Shown here in pieces: positions 43,737-51,782 of a stretch of 64,000 bases of DNA (its first letter is position 1; the number at the start of each line of letters is the position of its first letter). The translations under genes were made by a program, and so were the position numbers. Location of the stretch: positions 310,001 to 374,000 of the forward strand of contig NZ_CP061305.1 of the NCBI RefSeq assembly GCF_018687755.1, given 5' to 3'. This DNA comes from Polynucleobacter sp. JS-Mosq-20-D10 (GTDB lineage: Bacteria > Pseudomonadota > Gammaproteobacteria > Burkholderiales > Burkholderiaceae). The notes under the pieces were generated by a model. It saw nothing but the letters and a program-made list of their open reading frames with translations, made no database searches and was not told the origin of the DNA.

Positions 43737-44634
43737 TGTTCAGAATCGCCTACCCTTAAATCATTTACTCTTAGCTTTGGCCATTGTGGCAATCTGGGGA
43801 ACCAACTTTGTAGTGATTAAAAAATCACTTGATGCATTTCCACCATTTTTGTTTGCTACTCTGCGCTATGTTTTTGCCTTACTGCCGGCGATCTTCTTTG
43901 TAAGGCGGCCCCGAGTATCGTGGCTCAATTTGTGTCTGTATGGGCTCTTTATTGGGGTGGGGCAATTCGGTATCTTGTTTTATGCGATTAATGGTCATAT
44001 CATCCCAGGATTAGCTTCGCTGGTTGTACAAACCCAAGTGTTCTTTACGATTGGCTTTGCCATGGTGTTTGCAAAAGAACGTATTGCTTGGCATCAAGCG
44101 ATCTCGATTGGTATTGCAATGATGGGACTACTGGTGATTGCTAGTCATATCGATAGCCAAACAAGCCTCTTGGGAATAGGGTTGGTGATCTGCGCTGGTT
44201 GCGCCTGGGGAGCGGGCAATACCGTGAGCCGACAAGCGGGGGCTATTAATATGTTTGCTTATGTTGTATGGGCCAGTGCATTTTCGATTCCACCCTTGTT
44301 ACTGCTGTCTCTGTATTTTGAGGGAGGCTATTCAAGCTTAATTTCCACCTTAGAGTTAGCGCCCCCAGTGGCTTGGGCGGGTGTCTTTTGGCAGTCTTGG
44401 GCCAATACTTTATTTGCCTACGCTGCTTGGGCCTGGCTTTTATCCAAGTATCCCGCAGCTGTCGTAGCACCAGCCCCTTTATTGGTTCCAATCTTTGGCA
44501 TGGGGGCAACAGCGATTTTCTTGGGTGAATCACTACCAGGCTGGAAGTTCTTAGCGGCAGGTTTAGTGATGGTGGGCTACCTAGGTAGCATTTATGGTTT
44601 ATCGTTCACAAAACATTCCTTGAGGAAGTCATGA
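43729..44634 (+). CDS. EamA/DMT-superfamily transporter
   Basis: A membrane protein of about 301 residues with ten hydrophobic segments and two EamA repeats. The first repeat starts LALAIVAIWGTNFVVIKKSL and ends with the typical ERIAWHQAISIGIAMMGLLV. The second contains AGCAWGAGNTVSRQAG and FLGESLPGWKFLAAGLVMVG. I chose GTG 43729, which overlaps the end of the oxidoreductase gene; earlier in-frame starts lie within that gene. It resembles the amino-acid/metabolite exporter branch (YdcZ/EamA types). The substrate is unknown. It overlaps the following reductase gene by four bases (ATGA). Confidence 0.8.
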   Translation: MNNVQNRLPLNHLLLALAIVAIWGTNFVVIKKSLDAFPPFLFATLRYVFALLPAIFFVRRPRVSWLNLCLYGLFIGVGQFGILFYAINGHIIPGLASLVVQTQVFFTIGFAMVFAKERIAWHQAISIGIAMMGLLVIASHIDSQTSLLGIGLVICAGCAWGAGNTVSRQAGAINMFAYVVWASAFSIPPLLLLSLYFEGGYSSLISTLELAPPVAWAGVFWQSWANTLFAYAAWAWLLSKYPAAVVAPAPLLVPIFGMGATAIFLGESLPGWKFLAAGLVMVGYLGSIYGLSFTKHSLRKS

Positions 44635-45548
44635 AAATATTAATTGTGGGCGCGGGCGGTATTGGCGGCTATTACGGATCGAAGTTGATGTTGGCTGGTG
44701 CGGATGTCACTTATTTATTGCGAGAAAAGCGTCAAGCGCATATAGAGAGGCATGGACTTGCCGTGGAAACTCCGCAAGGAAGTTATACAGTACATCCTAA
44801 AACCATCACTGCTCAAGAGCTGCAGCCACTATATGACCTCATTATTTTGGCACCGAAAGCTTTTGATCTGGAGGACTCTTTGCAAGCGATTTCAGGGGCC
44901 TCAAGTCGAGGTTTTATTCTGCCTTTTCTGAATGGCTTAGCGCATATTGAGCAATTGGATCAGCGCTTTGGCCGTGAGCGGGTGATCGGTGGAATAGCCC
45001 ATATTGCCGCAACTATTACCGAGACGGGTGCAGTAAAGCAACTAACCGATTTGCATGTATTAACAGTCGGGGCACGTACGCCGAGTCAAGAGGCTGTAGC
45101 AAAAGAATTTTATGGCTTGTGTCAAAAAACCGATTTCAATGCAGTCTATAGCGACAACATTGAACAAGCCCTGTGGGATAAGTGGACTTTTTTAAGTACC
45201 TTGGCAGGCATGACCACCTTGTGTAATGGCTCTATCGGAGAAATCGTTGCTACTCCTGATGGCGAGGCATTAACTAAAACGATGTATAGACAGTGTTGCG
45301 CGATTGCGGATGCCCATGGATATGCGATTGCAGCCGGTGTGCAAACAAAATCAATTGAGATGCTCACATTAGTCGGATCACCAATGACTGCATCCATGTT
45401 GCGAGACCTGAATGCCGGAAATAAAACAGAGCATGCTCACATCTTGCTCGAGATGATCAATAAAGCACAGAGTAAGCAATTGGACTGCGATTTAATCAAG
45501 ATGGCATACACGCATATTGAGGTCATTCAGCGGCGTCAAGCTGCTTAA
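44631..45548 (+). CDS. panE: 2-dehydropantoate 2-reductase family protein (PanE/ApbA-like)
   Basis: A 305-residue NADPH-dependent reductase. The Rossmann start KILIVGAGGIGGYYGSKLML is followed by LILAPKAFDLEDSLQAI (the catalytic-type lysine), and the C-terminal helical domain contains IEQALWDKWTFLSTLAGMT. PanE reduces ketopantoate to pantoate for coenzyme A, but Burkholderiales often carry several paralogues of unknown substrate. Placement in an operon with a GMC oxidoreductase and two transporters suggests a catabolic paralogue rather than the biosynthetic enzyme. The family is sure; the symbol is tentative. Confidence 0.75.
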   Translation: MKILIVGAGGIGGYYGSKLMLAGADVTYLLREKRQAHIERHGLAVETPQGSYTVHPKTITAQELQPLYDLIILAPKAFDLEDSLQAISGASSRGFILPFLNGLAHIEQLDQRFGRERVIGGIAHIAATITETGAVKQLTDLHVLTVGARTPSQEAVAKEFYGLCQKTDFNAVYSDNIEQALWDKWTFLSTLAGMTTLCNGSIGEIVATPDGEALTKTMYRQCCAIADAHGYAIAAGVQTKSIEMLTLVGSPMTASMLRDLNAGNKTEHAHILLEMINKAQSKQLDCDLIKMAYTHIEVIQRRQAA

Positions 45549-45571
45549 TCAATGCGCATGAGTAATTGCTA

Positions 45572-46459
45572 ATGATTTTACGTATTCTGGGTATTACCCT
45601 GCCCATTTTTGCGATTGTGTTTGCTGGCTTTTTATATGCTAGATATAGAAAGCCCAATATGAGTGGCGCCAATCACACCCTCATTGACTTAGCATTGCCG
45701 TGTTTTATTTTTATCTCTTTATCCGCCAAACCGCTTGATTTCACAAGCGCAGGCTATTTGGTTTTAGCTGCACTACTGATCGTAGTCTTGTCAGGTGTGT
45801 TGGCCTTGCCCCTTGCAAAATATTCCGGCACAGGATCTAAAGCATTATTGCCATCCATTATGTTTACCAATGTGGGCCCCATTGGGATTCCGCTTACGGT
45901 GTTGGCATTTGGGCCCGATGGCTTAGCACCCTCGGTCTTACTGATGGTCTTATCTAATATTTTGATTTTTTCTTTGGGCTCGGCAGTGATGACCGGAAAA
46001 ATGGATGCCAAAAGTATTTATGCCAGCCCTTTGGTATGGTCGATGGCCTTAGGTTTGTGGTTTGGACACTTTCAGTTTTCATTACCAGAGTGGCTCGATA
46101 CTTCAATCACCATGGTCAGTACAATTTTGATTCCTTTGATGTTGATCTCACTGGGGACTCGCCTAGCTGAAGGAAAAATTGAGCATGTCAAAGCGGGAGT
46201 CATAGCCACCGTGCTATCCATTGTTTTACGCTTAACAATTGCATTTTTGGTGATATGGGCCTTGCCTTTAGAGTTAACTCAAAAGGGCGCCCTCATCATT
46301 TTTGCCGGCCTGCCCCCTGCGGTATTTAATTACATCTTGGCAGATCGCCATAATCAAGAGCCACATAAGGTAGCCTCAATAGTCATGGTGGGACATCTGC
46401 TGTCGGTGATCTATTTACCACTGGTGATTTGGCTGGCAATCTATAACGGCACGTCCTAG
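45572..46459 (+). CDS. AEC family transporter (auxin efflux carrier-like)
   Basis: A transporter of about 295 residues with ten membrane segments. The family start ILGITLPIFAIVFAGFLYAR and the block LIDLALPCFIFISLSAKPL are typical, as is the C-terminal AGLPPAVFNYILADRHNQEP. AEC proteins move organic acids such as malate or malonate. The start is ATG 45572, or TTG 45566 two codons earlier. It is the last gene of the rightward group that starts with the GMC oxidoreductase. The following TauE-like gene is on the other strand, with about 65 bases between the convergent ends and no obvious terminator. Confidence 0.8.
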   Translation: MILRILGITLPIFAIVFAGFLYARYRKPNMSGANHTLIDLALPCFIFISLSAKPLDFTSAGYLVLAALLIVVLSGVLALPLAKYSGTGSKALLPSIMFTNVGPIGIPLTVLAFGPDGLAPSVLLMVLSNILIFSLGSAVMTGKMDAKSIYASPLVWSMALGLWFGHFQFSLPEWLDTSITMVSTILIPLMLISLGTRLAEGKIEHVKAGVIATVLSIVLRLTIAFLVIWALPLELTQKGALIIFAGLPPAVFNYILADRHNQEPHKVASIVMVGHLLSVIYLPLVIWLAIYNGTS

Positions 46460-46524
46460 CTGACCTCTTCCTCATAGCACGAGAAAAGTAATGAGAAAAA
46501 GGGACGCTAGAGGAGCTACTCCAT

Positions 46525-47364
46525 TTAATGAAAGAAAACTTCAAGGCGCAGATTAAGAGCGCCTTTGATTAGCAGACTTATTGCCACCAGTAGGGTGAAA
46601 ATAGCAAAGATTAGTTGGATATTAGGGCCGCTGATTTTCTTGCCCAAAAGCTGACCAAGTAATAAACCAACCAGCGCTGCAATCGAGAATGGTGCGGCCA
46701 CCATCAGATTTAAGTTGCCAGAAGCTGCCGAAAAGATTGCGCCACCACCAGTAATGATGGCGAGTACCCCAAGCGAAGTTGCTACGATGGACTTAACGGG
46801 TAGGTCTGTATAACGTCTCAGGGCAGGAACAATGATGAAGCCACCACCAACCCCAAGTAGACCCGATAGAAAACCTGCAATGCTTCCAGAGAGCATCAGT
46901 GCGCGCGCGCAAGGCATTGTCCATTGAAGCTTTCCGACAGTTGGAAGGATCAAGCAAGGGGGAGGTTTTCTATTTACCTCTGGAACACCTTTAAGCTCAT
47001 TACGCGCTTGAAAGAATAAGTTGATGGCAACGTATAGCAGGATGAAACTAAATACAATTTGTAAGGGCGCATTCGGAATCTGGCTCGTAAGCCAAAGTCC
47101 TATGGGGGACAGGATTAAGCCAAAGAGCGCCATGAAAATAGCTGCTTTGTAGCGCAAGATCTTGTTTTTCAAGCCCAGAATAGCGCCAATGCTAGAAGCA
47201 AGGGCAACAGCACACAGTGCAATTGGTGCCGCCTCTGCAATGGGTAGACCCAGAAAGAAGATCAGCAGCGGTACGGACAGGATTCCACCTCCAGCGCCAG
47301 TAAGGCCCATCAGGATGCCTACTAGGATTCCTAGCGAAGGGCTGATCAGAGTGGAGTAGTCCAT
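46525..47364 (-). CDS. TauE/SafE family sulfite/sulfur-anion exporter
   Basis: A 279-residue protein with about eight membrane segments. The two family repeats are visible as LVGILMGLTGAGGGILSVPL and LLGVGGGFIIVPALRRYT. TauE/SafE proteins export sulfite, sulfoacetate or related anions. It diverges from a persulfide-dioxygenase-like MBL gene across 66 bases of AT-rich palindromic DNA, and a BigR-type repressor lies just beyond. In bigR operons of Xylella and Agrobacterium the same combination of exporter, MBL dioxygenase and regulator handles hydrogen sulfide by oxidising it and pumping out sulfite. That role is inferred here from gene order. Confidence 0.82.
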   Translation of the reverse strand: MDYSTLISPSLGILVGILMGLTGAGGGILSVPLLIFFLGLPIAEAAPIALCAVALASSIGAILGLKNKILRYKAAIFMALFGLILSPIGLWLTSQIPNAPLQIVFSFILLYVAINLFFQARNELKGVPEVNRKPPPCLILPTVGKLQWTMPCARALMLSGSIAGFLSGLLGVGGGFIIVPALRRYTDLPVKSIVATSLGVLAIITGGGAIFSAASGNLNLMVAAPFSIAALVGLLLGQLLGKKISGPNIQLIFAIFTLLVAISLLIKGALNLRLEVFFH

Positions 47365-47430
47365 TGCAATTTATTTTATATTAATATAGTATATAAATAT
47401 ATATAATATATAGGCAACTAAGGAAATATT
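47365..47430. promoter_or_regulatory. Divergent AT-rich operator region of the sulfide-response genes
   Basis: Contains the perfect 12-base palindrome TATATTAATATA (47377-47388), followed by repeated TATATA/ATATAA tracts up to about 47412. It separates the exporter from the MBL gene and must carry both promoters. BigR-type repressors bind AT-rich palindromes, so this is the likely operator for the regulator encoded at 48311. An AAGGA ribosome binding site at 47420-47424 serves the TTG start at 47431. Confidence 0.55.
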
Positions 47431-48303
47431 TTGACTATAAAACACTCCCCGCTCATTAAAGACTTTTTTGATCCAGAAACATGGACCTATACCTATGTGG
47501 TCTATGAGTGTGAGGGGGCTCCTTGCGCCATCATTGACTCTGTCTTGAACTACGATCCTAAATCGGGCCGAACTAGCACCAAGTCTGCTGACGAGGTGAT
47601 TGACTTTGTAAAGGCGCATCAACTCCAAGTTGATTGGATCCTAGAGACACATGCTCATGCAGATCACTTAACAGCAGCCCCATATTTACAAAGTCACTTA
47701 GGTGGCAAGTTGGTGATCGGGGATCACATTACCAATGTGCAGGCGGTATTTAAGGGCATCTTCAATCTAGATGATCACTTTAAAGCGGACGGCGCTCAAT
47801 TTGACTATTTGCTGAAAGAGGGTGAATCGCTCGCTTTTGGAAATCTCTCATTAAAGTCACTTTTTGTACCAGGTCATACACCTGCTTGTATGGCTTATGA
47901 AATCGGCGATGCCATCTTTGTGGGCGATACCCTATTTATGCCAGATGTCGGCACGGCGCGTTGCGATTTTCCGGGCGGCGATGCGAAGACGCTTTATCGA
48001 TCTATTCAAAAGATTTTGTCTTATCCTGGTCAGACCAAGTTGTATATGTGCCATGACTATCCGCCAAATAATCGACCTGCAACTGGCGTGACCACTGTTG
48101 CTGATGAGAAGGCAAATAATATTCATGTGCATGATGGCGTGACTGAAGCGCAATTTGTGCAAATGCGCACCACACGAGATAACACTTTAGAGATGCCAAC
48201 ATTAATCTTGCCTTCTATTCAGGTCAATATACGAGCTGGACATTTTCCTGAGGCTGATAGCAATGGAGTTTCTTATCTAAAAATTCCTTTGAATGCACTC
48301 TGA
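47431..48303 (+). CDS. blh: MBL-fold persulfide dioxygenase-like protein (Blh/ETHE1 type)
   Basis: A 290-residue metallo-beta-lactamase-fold protein. The metal motif is ILETHAHADHLTAAPYL (THAHADH), with later histidines in VPGHTPACMAYEI and the block GDTLFMPDVGTARCDFPGGD, which is diagnostic for the Blh/ETHE1 branch. MCHDYPP also fits. These iron enzymes oxidise glutathione persulfide to sulfite. The start is a TTG with AAGGA six bases upstream. The stop overlaps the beginning of the BigR-type gene frame. The C-terminal part (TLEMPTLILPSIQVNIRAGH) is the usual tail of Blh. The exporter across the divergent promoter would remove the sulfite formed. Confidence 0.85.
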   Translation: MTIKHSPLIKDFFDPETWTYTYVVYECEGAPCAIIDSVLNYDPKSGRTSTKSADEVIDFVKAHQLQVDWILETHAHADHLTAAPYLQSHLGGKLVIGDHITNVQAVFKGIFNLDDHFKADGAQFDYLLKEGESLAFGNLSLKSLFVPGHTPACMAYEIGDAIFVGDTLFMPDVGTARCDFPGGDAKTLYRSIQKILSYPGQTKLYMCHDYPPNNRPATGVTTVADEKANNIHVHDGVTEAQFVQMRTTRDNTLEMPTLILPSIQVNIRAGHFPEADSNGVSYLKIPLNAL

Positions 48304-48310
48304 ACAGAGA

Positions 48311-48634
48311 ATGACAATCACTATGCCTATCTCCAAAGCAGAGTTAAAGAAGATGCAGTCAGCTGCAGATGATGCCTGCAAGCTCATGAAAGTCTTATCT
48401 AACCGAGACCGCATGATGCTCTTATGTGAAATTGGGCAAGCAGAAAAATGTGTTGGTGAGTTAGAGGCTGCGCTAGATTTACATCAGCCAACTCTCTCGC
48501 AGCAACTGACTGTGTTGCGCACAGAAAAGTTAGTTAAAACACGTAGAGAAGGAAAGCAAATTTATTACACCCTATCTAGTGAGGTTGCTGTCGCAGTCAT
48601 GAGTTTGCTCTACAAGTATTACTGTAAGAAGTAA
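48311..48634 (+). CDS. bigR: ArsR-family regulator, BigR/SqrR-like persulfide sensor
   Basis: A winged-helix repressor of about 107 residues. The recognition helix region is DLHQPTLSQQLTVLRTEKLV, and the wing is KTRREGKQIYYTLSS. Two cysteines stand at the positions used by BigR and SqrR: one in MLLCEIGQ and one in the final YKYYCKK, with an additional Cys in EKCVGELE. In BigR the two distant cysteines form a disulfide or polysulfide bridge that releases DNA. I take ATG 48311, preceded by a weak purine-rich site; ATG 48293 or 48323 are alternatives. It follows the dioxygenase gene and should control the divergent operator. Confidence 0.8.
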   Translation: MTITMPISKAELKKMQSAADDACKLMKVLSNRDRMMLLCEIGQAEKCVGELEAALDLHQPTLSQQLTVLRTEKLVKTRREGKQIYYTLSSEVAVAVMSLLYKYYCKK

Positions 48635-48667
48635 TCAATCTTTAATCGCTTTTAAAGGGAGTTCAAT

Positions 48668-48853
48668 ATGAAATGTAACGTCGGCAGTATCGATCGTATT
48701 TTAAGGATCTCAGTAGGTATTGTGCTGGTTGCACTTGCAGCTAACGGTATCGTAGGCTGGTGGGGTTGGCTCGGCCTAATACCGATGGCAACTGGTATTT
48801 TCCGTTTCTGCCCAGCCTACTTATTACTGGGGAATAATTTTTGCTCAAAGTAA
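48668..48853 (+). CDS. DUF2892 (YgaP-type transmembrane domain) protein
   Basis: A 61-residue inner membrane protein of the DUF2892 family. It starts MKCNVGSIDRILRISVGIVL, has two membrane segments, and ends with the FRFCPAYLLLGNNFC pattern with two cysteines, as in the membrane tail of the YgaP rhodanese. Such proteins are frequent in sulfide/persulfide operons. An AAAGGGAG ribosome binding site precedes the ATG. It is the last gene before a strong terminator. Confidence 0.8.
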   Translation: MKCNVGSIDRILRISVGIVLVALAANGIVGWWGWLGLIPMATGIFRFCPAYLLLGNNFCSK

Positions 48854-48872
48854 TTATGAAGAGATGACGAGA

Positions 48873-48907
48873 AAGGCGTATTAGAAAAATCGAATACGCC
48901 TTTTTTA
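48873..48907 (+). terminator. Rho-independent terminator after the bigR operon
   Basis: AAGGCGTATT (48873-48882) pairs with AATACGCCTT (48893-48902), with a 10-base loop and a run of T bases after the stem. It ends the blh-bigR-DUF2892 operon. The stop of the leftward membrane protein gene is directly beyond it. Confidence 0.85.
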
Positions 48908-48908
48908 T

Positions 48909-49334
48909 TTAGGCAGACCAACGGTTGACATCAACCCTATGCAGTAAAAAGATGATAAAAAAGGCAATACCAATCATCCAGTGTGTCGTAACGACCCCAT
49001 CCCGAATTTCTGCGGGGCCGTAGTACAACAAGGCGCCCGATACCAATAAGGTGGCTAAAAAAGCCAATTGACTTAAACCACTCCATAGCTTTCTCTTGGA
49101 TTTCAGACCTGACTTCAGATGAAAGGGTAAGACTGAACCTAGAGCTATCGTAGCCAGTATGGCAGCAATGCCGTGCCATGCTAATACCGAGTGAGCTCCC
49201 AATACAACCCGTTCAATATGGAATTCATGACCAAGTAAATAGGCCGTCCCAGTGAGGGAGCAACTCAACATACCAATTTGGACAAAGTGTTTTTGCCACG
49301 TCGGCATCTTGCCAAGACGATTTATATTTTTCAT
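48909..49334 (-). CDS. Four-segment membrane protein, candidate b-type cytochrome
   Basis: A membrane protein of about 141 residues with four hydrophobic helices. Histidines cluster at helix ends: GHEFHIERVVLGAHSVLAWH, SVLPFHLKSG, VTTHWMIGIAFF and FLLHRVDV. This layout resembles small di-haem cytochromes of the b561/DUF4405 kind, so it may carry electrons through the inner membrane. I chose ATG 49334, which overlaps the ApbE stop (ATGA), rather than the longer frame from 49388. It is the last gene of a Fur-box-controlled operon with an FMN-binding protein and ApbE. Haem binding is predicted from histidine placement only. Confidence 0.5.
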   Translation of the reverse strand: MKNINRLGKMPTWQKHFVQIGMLSCSLTGTAYLLGHEFHIERVVLGAHSVLAWHGIAAILATIALGSVLPFHLKSGLKSKRKLWSGLSQLAFLATLLVSGALLYYGPAEIRDGVVTTHWMIGIAFFIIFLLHRVDVNRWSA

Positions 49335-50158
49335 AGGGATTGGGTGTTTGGGATGCTGATTGCTTGGGCAGAAAAATAATTCAAGCAAGGATGGTGCGTA
49401 TTCCTAGAAATACTCACTACCTTAGTTAGAGCATCTGCGTAGACACAGCTACTGGCGACAACTGAGTAAGACTCTGAAAACTCAATCTGCTCTTGATTGA
49501 GGGGGTTCACCATAAAACTCGTCGAACTGGTATTGCGGTTTGCAAAGTAGAGACTGCTAGTGGCAATCGCCCCTACTGTCAGGCTGCCAATCTGAATGAG
49601 TTCATGCGGTTTTGATGGATTACGAATTTGAATCTCTCGAGAACAATCCCCGAATACGCGCATATCTCCGCCTGCGTTGACTGATCCAGCTTGGACGCCA
49701 TTAGCAAGTAAAGCCTCAACGGCTTGATCTACCGCATATCCTTTAGCGATGCCGCCAAGATCTAGACAAAGCGGTAGTGACGATCTAACCAGAGAGGGTT
49801 CAATGAATTGGAGATCTTCAATACCTCCAAATGAGTATTCATTGGGCTTGTAATGCCTTGGGAGCAGACCTGCTTCCACTAGGCGATAACCAACGCCACA
49901 ATTAAATATTCCTTGGGATTGAAGGTAAACCTCTTTTGCGATGGTGAGAACTTCGGCTGTCCGGGGATGAATCCGAACAGGCTTTAAGTAGGATCTAGCG
50001 TTGATCTGGGAAAGCTCGCTGTCAGGGTTATGAAAACCCATTAAAGATTGCACTTGTTCAATAGCTAAAAAGGCCTCGTCTAGCGCTTTGAATGATGGCG
50101 ATTCATCTTCAATCCTGATTTCTACGAAGGTACCTAAGAGCGGCTTGCAGCGAATCAT
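49331..50158 (-). CDS. apbE: FAD:protein FMN transferase ApbE
   Basis: A 275-residue flavin transferase that attaches FMN from FAD to a threonine of target proteins. Family segments are LGTFVEIRIEDESPSFKALD near the N-terminus, FHNPDSELSQINA, DLGGIAKGYAVDQAVEALLA and GVQAGSVNAGGDMRVFG. The conserved C-terminal region with SYSVVASSCVYADALTKVV is also present. No clear signal peptide or lipobox is seen, although ApbE normally works in the periplasm; the true N-terminus may differ, or export may occur by other means. It overlaps the upstream FMN-binding protein gene by four bases, so its likely substrate is encoded directly next to it. Confidence 0.85.
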   Translation of the reverse strand: MIRCKPLLGTFVEIRIEDESPSFKALDEAFLAIEQVQSLMGFHNPDSELSQINARSYLKPVRIHPRTAEVLTIAKEVYLQSQGIFNCGVGYRLVEAGLLPRHYKPNEYSFGGIEDLQFIEPSLVRSSLPLCLDLGGIAKGYAVDQAVEALLANGVQAGSVNAGGDMRVFGDCSREIQIRNPSKPHELIQIGSLTVGAIATSSLYFANRNTSSTSFMVNPLNQEQIEFSESYSVVASSCVYADALTKVVSISRNTHHPCLNYFSAQAISIPNTQSL

Positions 50159-50715
50159 TTTGCTTTTAGGCTTAAGGTCTGATTTTTTAAAGCGATGTCA
50201 TATAAAACCGCAACTCGTTTGACGCCATCAGTAAGGTGTTTGCAGGAGAGGGTAGCGCCACCAATGTTTTGAATATCTTGATTGAGCTTGATGGAGTCTC
50301 TAGCCGTCTTTCCGACGAACTGTTTGCGCCAGTTGGCTTCGGCTACTTCGTAACCATAAGATTCAACGTATTCCAGAATCTCAATTCCAGTTACTGCGCC
50401 CGATGGATTGAGTGCGACTGCGTAAGTAATCATTTCATGTTTTCCAACTACCTCATCTACGATGAACCAACTTCCGTCAGTCGCCCTCCAAATTCGATCC
50501 CCCTGAAAAGGGTGACGAATACTCGAAGCTGAGCGCATTTTTTCTTGCAGCTCATCAGTAATGATCATGGGATTTTGAATAAGCGATTTATTGGGGATCA
50601 ATATCTTCTGAGCTTGTTCAACGGATACATAAATCTTGGCCTGTGCAATGATTGGAGCAGTTGCTACAGCTAGACCAATGATGAATAGAGGGTTAGGTTT
50701 CCAGTTCATATTCAT
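50155..50715 (-). CDS. FMN-binding domain protein, flavinylation target of ApbE
   Basis: A 186-residue exported protein. A signal peptide ends near IIAQAK (about residue 26). The FMN-binding domain follows, with AVTGIEILEYVESYGYEVAE and the flavinylation motif GGATLSCKHLTDGVKRV, in which the threonine of GGAT should carry FMN through a phosphoester bond. The domain is the one found in NqrC and RnfG, here as a stand-alone periplasmic protein. It probably takes electrons from the membrane protein encoded at 48909 and passes them to an acceptor outside the membrane. It lies between DUF6662 and ApbE in an operon behind two Fur-like boxes, hence the suggestion of an iron-related reductase. Confidence 0.8.
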   Translation of the reverse strand: MNMNWKPNPLFIIGLAVATAPIIAQAKIYVSVEQAQKILIPNKSLIQNPMIITDELQEKMRSASSIRHPFQGDRIWRATDGSWFIVDEVVGKHEMITYAVALNPSGAVTGIEILEYVESYGYEVAEANWRKQFVGKTARDSIKLNQDIQNIGGATLSCKHLTDGVKRVAVLYDIALKNQTLSLKAK

Positions 50716-50719
50716 TTCT

Positions 50720-51628
50720 TTAGTTCAAAGGAAATCCAACTTTGACGATAAATTCATTCACTGAATGGCTATCCCAAACGCGAGCATTGGAGCACTCGGC
50801 TTCTCCGCCACCCATGCAGGTGCCGCCTTTGAGTTGATAGCGCCAAGCACCCGTGACCCACCAGTCTTTTGCGGCATAGTGCATATTGGGCCCCACAAAA
50901 GTTGCACGTTGGACTTGATTACGTAAATTGAATTCTGAGTAGTCATTATGGAAACGTGCCTCAACGCCAGCAGACCATTTAGGCGCAAACCGATAGCTAG
51001 CACCCACAAGGAAGTCGAGCATTGATTCTGGTATGTTGCCATTTTCAATAAACTTCAAGCGTTCATTTGCTACAACTACGTTACCTGCCAAAATTAATTG
51101 ATCGTCAATGAAATTGGATTGCAAGAGTAGGCGTGCCTCTATTTCATTTTTATTTCTACCAATAGTGGGCTCTAGGTAGAGACCCACGCCAATGGGTGAT
51201 GTCACTGGATTTGTGAGTCGATAAATAGCCTCTAGTGACCCACCTTCAATACCGCTTTTTCTGTAGGGTGTAGCTGGGTCATGGCTGGATGGCACCCCAT
51301 ACCCACCTGTACAACTTGCGTTATCACCGCAGGCTGCTGGATTGGTGTAATTCTGATTTGCGCTGGTGTAGTAGGAATTGATATAGCCAGCAATTTGTAA
51401 ATCATTGGTAAGACCATATTCCAACTCGGTTCTAGCTATCCAGGCATCGTAGGTGCCAGCCGCTTGTTGTTGATTCAGTTGTAAGCGTTGTTCAAACTCG
51501 AGTTTCCCCTTGGGTTGCAGATCGAGGGTATAGACCCACCCGAATGCACCCTCACCCGCATTTGCGAATGAGAAGTGCAGTGCTGTGGCTAATAGGATGC
51601 TAAAGGCAACAAGTCGTTTGATGGTCAT
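50720..51628 (-). CDS. DUF6662-like exported protein, probable outer membrane beta-barrel
   Basis: A 302-residue protein with a signal peptide (LVAFSILLATALHFSFANA). The mature part starts GEGAFGWVYTLDLQPKGKLE, with alternating strands through the whole length (ELEYGLTNDLQIAGYINSYY, GVGLYLEPTIGRNKNEIEAR), and ends in hydrophobic residues (FIVKVGFPLN), as in outer-membrane barrels. I place it in the DUF6662 family by its pattern, with moderate certainty. It is the first gene of the Fur-box-controlled operon. A role in metal or siderophore passage, or as partner of the flavoprotein, is a guess. Confidence 0.65.
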   Translation of the reverse strand: MTIKRLVAFSILLATALHFSFANAGEGAFGWVYTLDLQPKGKLEFEQRLQLNQQQAAGTYDAWIARTELEYGLTNDLQIAGYINSYYTSANQNYTNPAACGDNASCTGGYGVPSSHDPATPYRKSGIEGGSLEAIYRLTNPVTSPIGVGLYLEPTIGRNKNEIEARLLLQSNFIDDQLILAGNVVVANERLKFIENGNIPESMLDFLVGASYRFAPKWSAGVEARFHNDYSEFNLRNQVQRATFVGPNMHYAAKDWWVTGAWRYQLKGGTCMGGGEAECSNARVWDSHSVNEFIVKVGFPLN

Positions 51629-51660
51629 TTTGATGGTTGGGTGGACTGGTCAATCAAAGT

Positions 51661-51680
51661 AAATAAGAATGATTCTCAAT
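51661..51680 (-). promoter_or_regulatory. Fur-box-like site 1
   Basis: AAATAAGAATGATTCTCAAT contains the inverted repeat AGAAT/ATTCT with flanking bases like the Fur consensus. It overlaps the -10 box and the start of the transcript of the DUF6662 operon, a position from which an iron-loaded repressor would block initiation. Confidence 0.7.
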
Positions 51681-51706
51681 ATACAGTAAATGAGAATAAT
51701 TCTCAA
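51678..51706 (-). promoter_or_regulatory. Promoter of the DUF6662-FMN-ApbE operon
   Basis: Read leftward, TTGAGA (51706-51701) and TATATT (51683-51678) are separated by exactly 17 bases. The -10 and -35 boxes are overlapped by the two Fur-like sites. Confidence 0.65.
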
Positions 51707-51708
51707 TT
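51688..51708 (-). promoter_or_regulatory. Fur-box-like site 2
   Basis: AATGAGAATAATTCTCAATT is a nearly perfect inverted repeat (TGAGAAT/ATTCTCA) of the Fur type. It covers the -35 box of the leftward promoter. Two sites spaced 27 bases apart suggest cooperative iron-dependent repression. Confidence 0.78.
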
Positions 51709-51782
51709 GACGAAATAACCCTGCGTGCTTTGGTGTTGAGTTTTTACCTAGGAATACTCCCGAGCTTGTAAGATTTGGGTCT

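Noticed and set aside
50236..50532. A 98-residue plus-strand frame opposite the FMN-binding protein gene
   Set aside because: The FMN-binding protein has a signal peptide and flavinylation motif; the opposite frame has no features.
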